Assembly: GCA_964343305.1 (NCBI GenBank)
Contig: CAYFJO010000278.1
Coordinates: forward strand, 1 to 14,421
DNA length: 14,421 bases
From: CAYFJO01 sp964343305
GTDB taxonomy: Bacteria; Planctomycetota; Planctomycetia; Pirellulales; Pirellulaceae
Direction of reading: 5' to 3'
The position numbers and the translations under genes were made by a program. Positions 13,669 to 14,421 of the stretch are shown here, in pieces (position 1 is the first letter of the stretch; each line of letters begins with the position of its first letter). The notes beneath the pieces are model-generated. The model did not search any database and was not told the origin of the DNA. It saw only the letters and a program-made list of their open reading frames with translations.

Positions 13669-14421
13669 ATGAAAAATCTGACGCTGAAATCCTCAGCCAT
13701 TTTTACCACAGTTGTTCCAATCCTGGCGTTAAGCGTCACGGTATCTTGGGCCCAATCGAACGACCCGTTTGCCGAACCGGCTGCGAAAAAAGCTGCGGAC
13801 ACGGACAGCAAAACGCCGAGCAAGGACGATAAGAAGTCGGCTGACCCGCTTGACCCATTCGCCGCACCCCCAAAGAAAGCCGCTGACACCAAAGAACCTG
13901 CAAAAGAAGATACCAAGAAACCCGCCGATCCATTCGACCCATTTGCCGCGCCAACCACGAAGAAATCCGCGGACGATAAAGAATCGAAGAAAGATGGCGC
14001 AACCGAAAAATCCGCGGACCCGTTTGCCCAACCAGGTCCGAAGAAGGACAGTGCCCCGACCAAGAAATCCGAAGATCCATTCGCTGTACCAACCAAGAAA
14101 GATGATGGGACAGCTCAAAAAGACGGCGGAACCGAAACCAAAAAACCTGCTGACCCGTTTGCCTTGCCACCGAAAGAAGCAACCGACACCGACAAGAGCG
14201 ATGCTCCCGCACCCGGGAGCGATACTCCCGAACCCAAGAGCGATACTCCCGAACCCAAGAGCGATACTCCCGAACCCAAGAGCGATACTCCCNNNNNNNN
14301 NNNNNNNNNNNNNNNNNNNNNNNNNNNNNNNNNNNNNNNNNNNNNNNNNNNNNNNNNNNNNNNNNNNNNNNNNNNNNNNNNNNNNNNNNNNNGAACCCAA
14401 GAGCGATGCTCCCGAACCCAA
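13669..14421 (+). CDS. Exported disordered protein with DPFAxP repeats (3' end off window, contains gap)
   Basis: The ATG follows TAGGAG at a 9-nt spacing. Residues 1-28 form a signal peptide (LTLKSS, then a hydrophobic core, cleavage near SWAQS). The rest is low complexity, rich in Lys, Asp, Ala and Pro, with no predicted fold. The motif DPFAxP occurs at residues 32, 62, 90, 117, 136 and 162, about every 19-30 residues, separated by charged linkers containing KK; one extra DPF at 87 makes a DPFDPFA pair. From residue 177 a 7-residue repeat (SDTPEPK) runs into the 100-N gap. Before the gap 208 codons are open; after it the repeat continues, but one base out of frame, because the gap size is arbitrary. 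No known family is recognised; a cell-envelope or scaffold role is only a guess. Long antisense ORFs here are by-products of the repeats. Confidence 0.75.
   Translation, partial: MKNLTLKSSAIFTTVVPILALSVTVSWAQSNDPFAEPAAKKAADTDSKTPSKDDKKSADPLDPFAAPPKKAADTKEPAKEDTKKPADPFDPFAAPTTKKSADDKESKKDGATEKSADPFAQPGPKKDSAPTKKSEDPFAVPTKKDDGTAQKDGGTETKKPADPFALPPKEATDTDKSDAPAPGSDTPEPKSDTPEPKSDTPEPKSDTPXXXXXXXXXXXXXXXXXXXXXXXXXXXXXXXXXXTQERCSRTQ
14197..14421 (+). repeat. 21-bp coding tandem repeat (SDTPEPK) interrupted by a gap
   Basis: Units begin at 14197 (diverged), 14218, 14239, 14260 and 14281; the last is cut by Ns. The copies at 14218, 14239 and 14260 are identical. After the gap the same unit resumes at 14393, with GCT for ACT in one copy. 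The true copy number is unknown. Spacing and coding phase show a protein repeat, not a CRISPR array. Confidence 0.9.
14293..14392. other. Assembly gap of 100 Ns
   Basis: Exactly 100 Ns, the conventional placeholder for a gap of unknown length, lie inside the 21-bp tandem repeat. As 100 is not a multiple of 3, the repeat resumes one base out of frame, which is an artefact rather than a mutation. Confidence 0.97.

Noticed and set aside
13653..14421. Minus-strand ORFs rich in Gly, Phe and Ser opposite the DPF-repeat gene
   Set aside because: They arise from the complement of a repetitive coding sequence; the plus strand has a signal peptide and a good ribosome binding site, and one of these ORFs runs through the Ns.
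14197..14421. CRISPR array
   Set aside because: The units are 21 bp, directly adjacent without spacers, and keep the reading frame, so this is a protein-coding tandem repeat.

Overview
The window looks like a piece of a draft or metagenome-derived genome of a Planctomycetota bacterium, most likely Pirellulales-like. The reasons are the protein architectures: Pirellula/Verrucomicrobium-type haem-binding and beta-propeller dehydrogenase domains, ThuA and SGNH domains fused to them, DUF6807, and exported multidomain proteins of more than 1000 residues. An interspersed double-hairpin palindrome and a moderately high GC content fit this. A run of exactly 100 Ns near the right end shows that the sequence is a scaffold.

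Left two thirds (1-10533, minus strand): one tight four-gene operon, read right to left. (i) An exported 1012-residue protein carries DUF6807, a cytochrome c domain, an unrecognised middle region, a discoidin (F5/8C) domain and a Pirellula-type haem domain. (ii) An exported beta-propeller protein related to sugar dehydrogenases follows. (iii) Next is a cytoplasmic TIM-barrel sugar isomerase/epimerase. (iv) Last is a giant exported protein with ThuA, SGNH-like, propeller dehydrogenase, HEAT-like and discoidin domains; it runs off the left edge after 1672 codons. The genes overlap by 1 nt or are separated by 27 and 36 bp. Together they look like a module for oxidation and further processing of a carbohydrate or polyol, with electrons passed to c-type haems outside the cytoplasm and one step inside it. 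The substrate cannot be read from the sequence.

Middle (10534-12698): a 301-bp spacer holds a perfect 15-bp hairpin (probable end of the upstream unit), a good sigma70-like promoter for the operon, and a small hairpin repeat in its leader. Upstream lies a two-gene unit, also minus strand: a uroporphyrinogen decarboxylase/MtaA-type methyltransferase followed by a DUF1638 protein. This combination is typical of corrinoid-dependent methyl transfer, but no corrinoid protein or activator is in the window.

Right end (12699-14421): about 970 bp without a convincing long gene (one 25-codon ORF with a strong ribosome binding site, a nested inverted repeat and a small palindrome). After it comes a plus-strand gene for an exported, disordered Lys/Asp/Pro-rich protein with six DPFAxP motifs and a 21-bp tandem repeat, inside which the assembly breaks.

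Nothing here is a clear new defence or mobile system. The most unusual points are the palindromic element translated inside the leader of the giant protein, the double-haem DUF6807 fusion, the altered catalytic residues of the SGNH-like domain, and the DPF-repeat protein.
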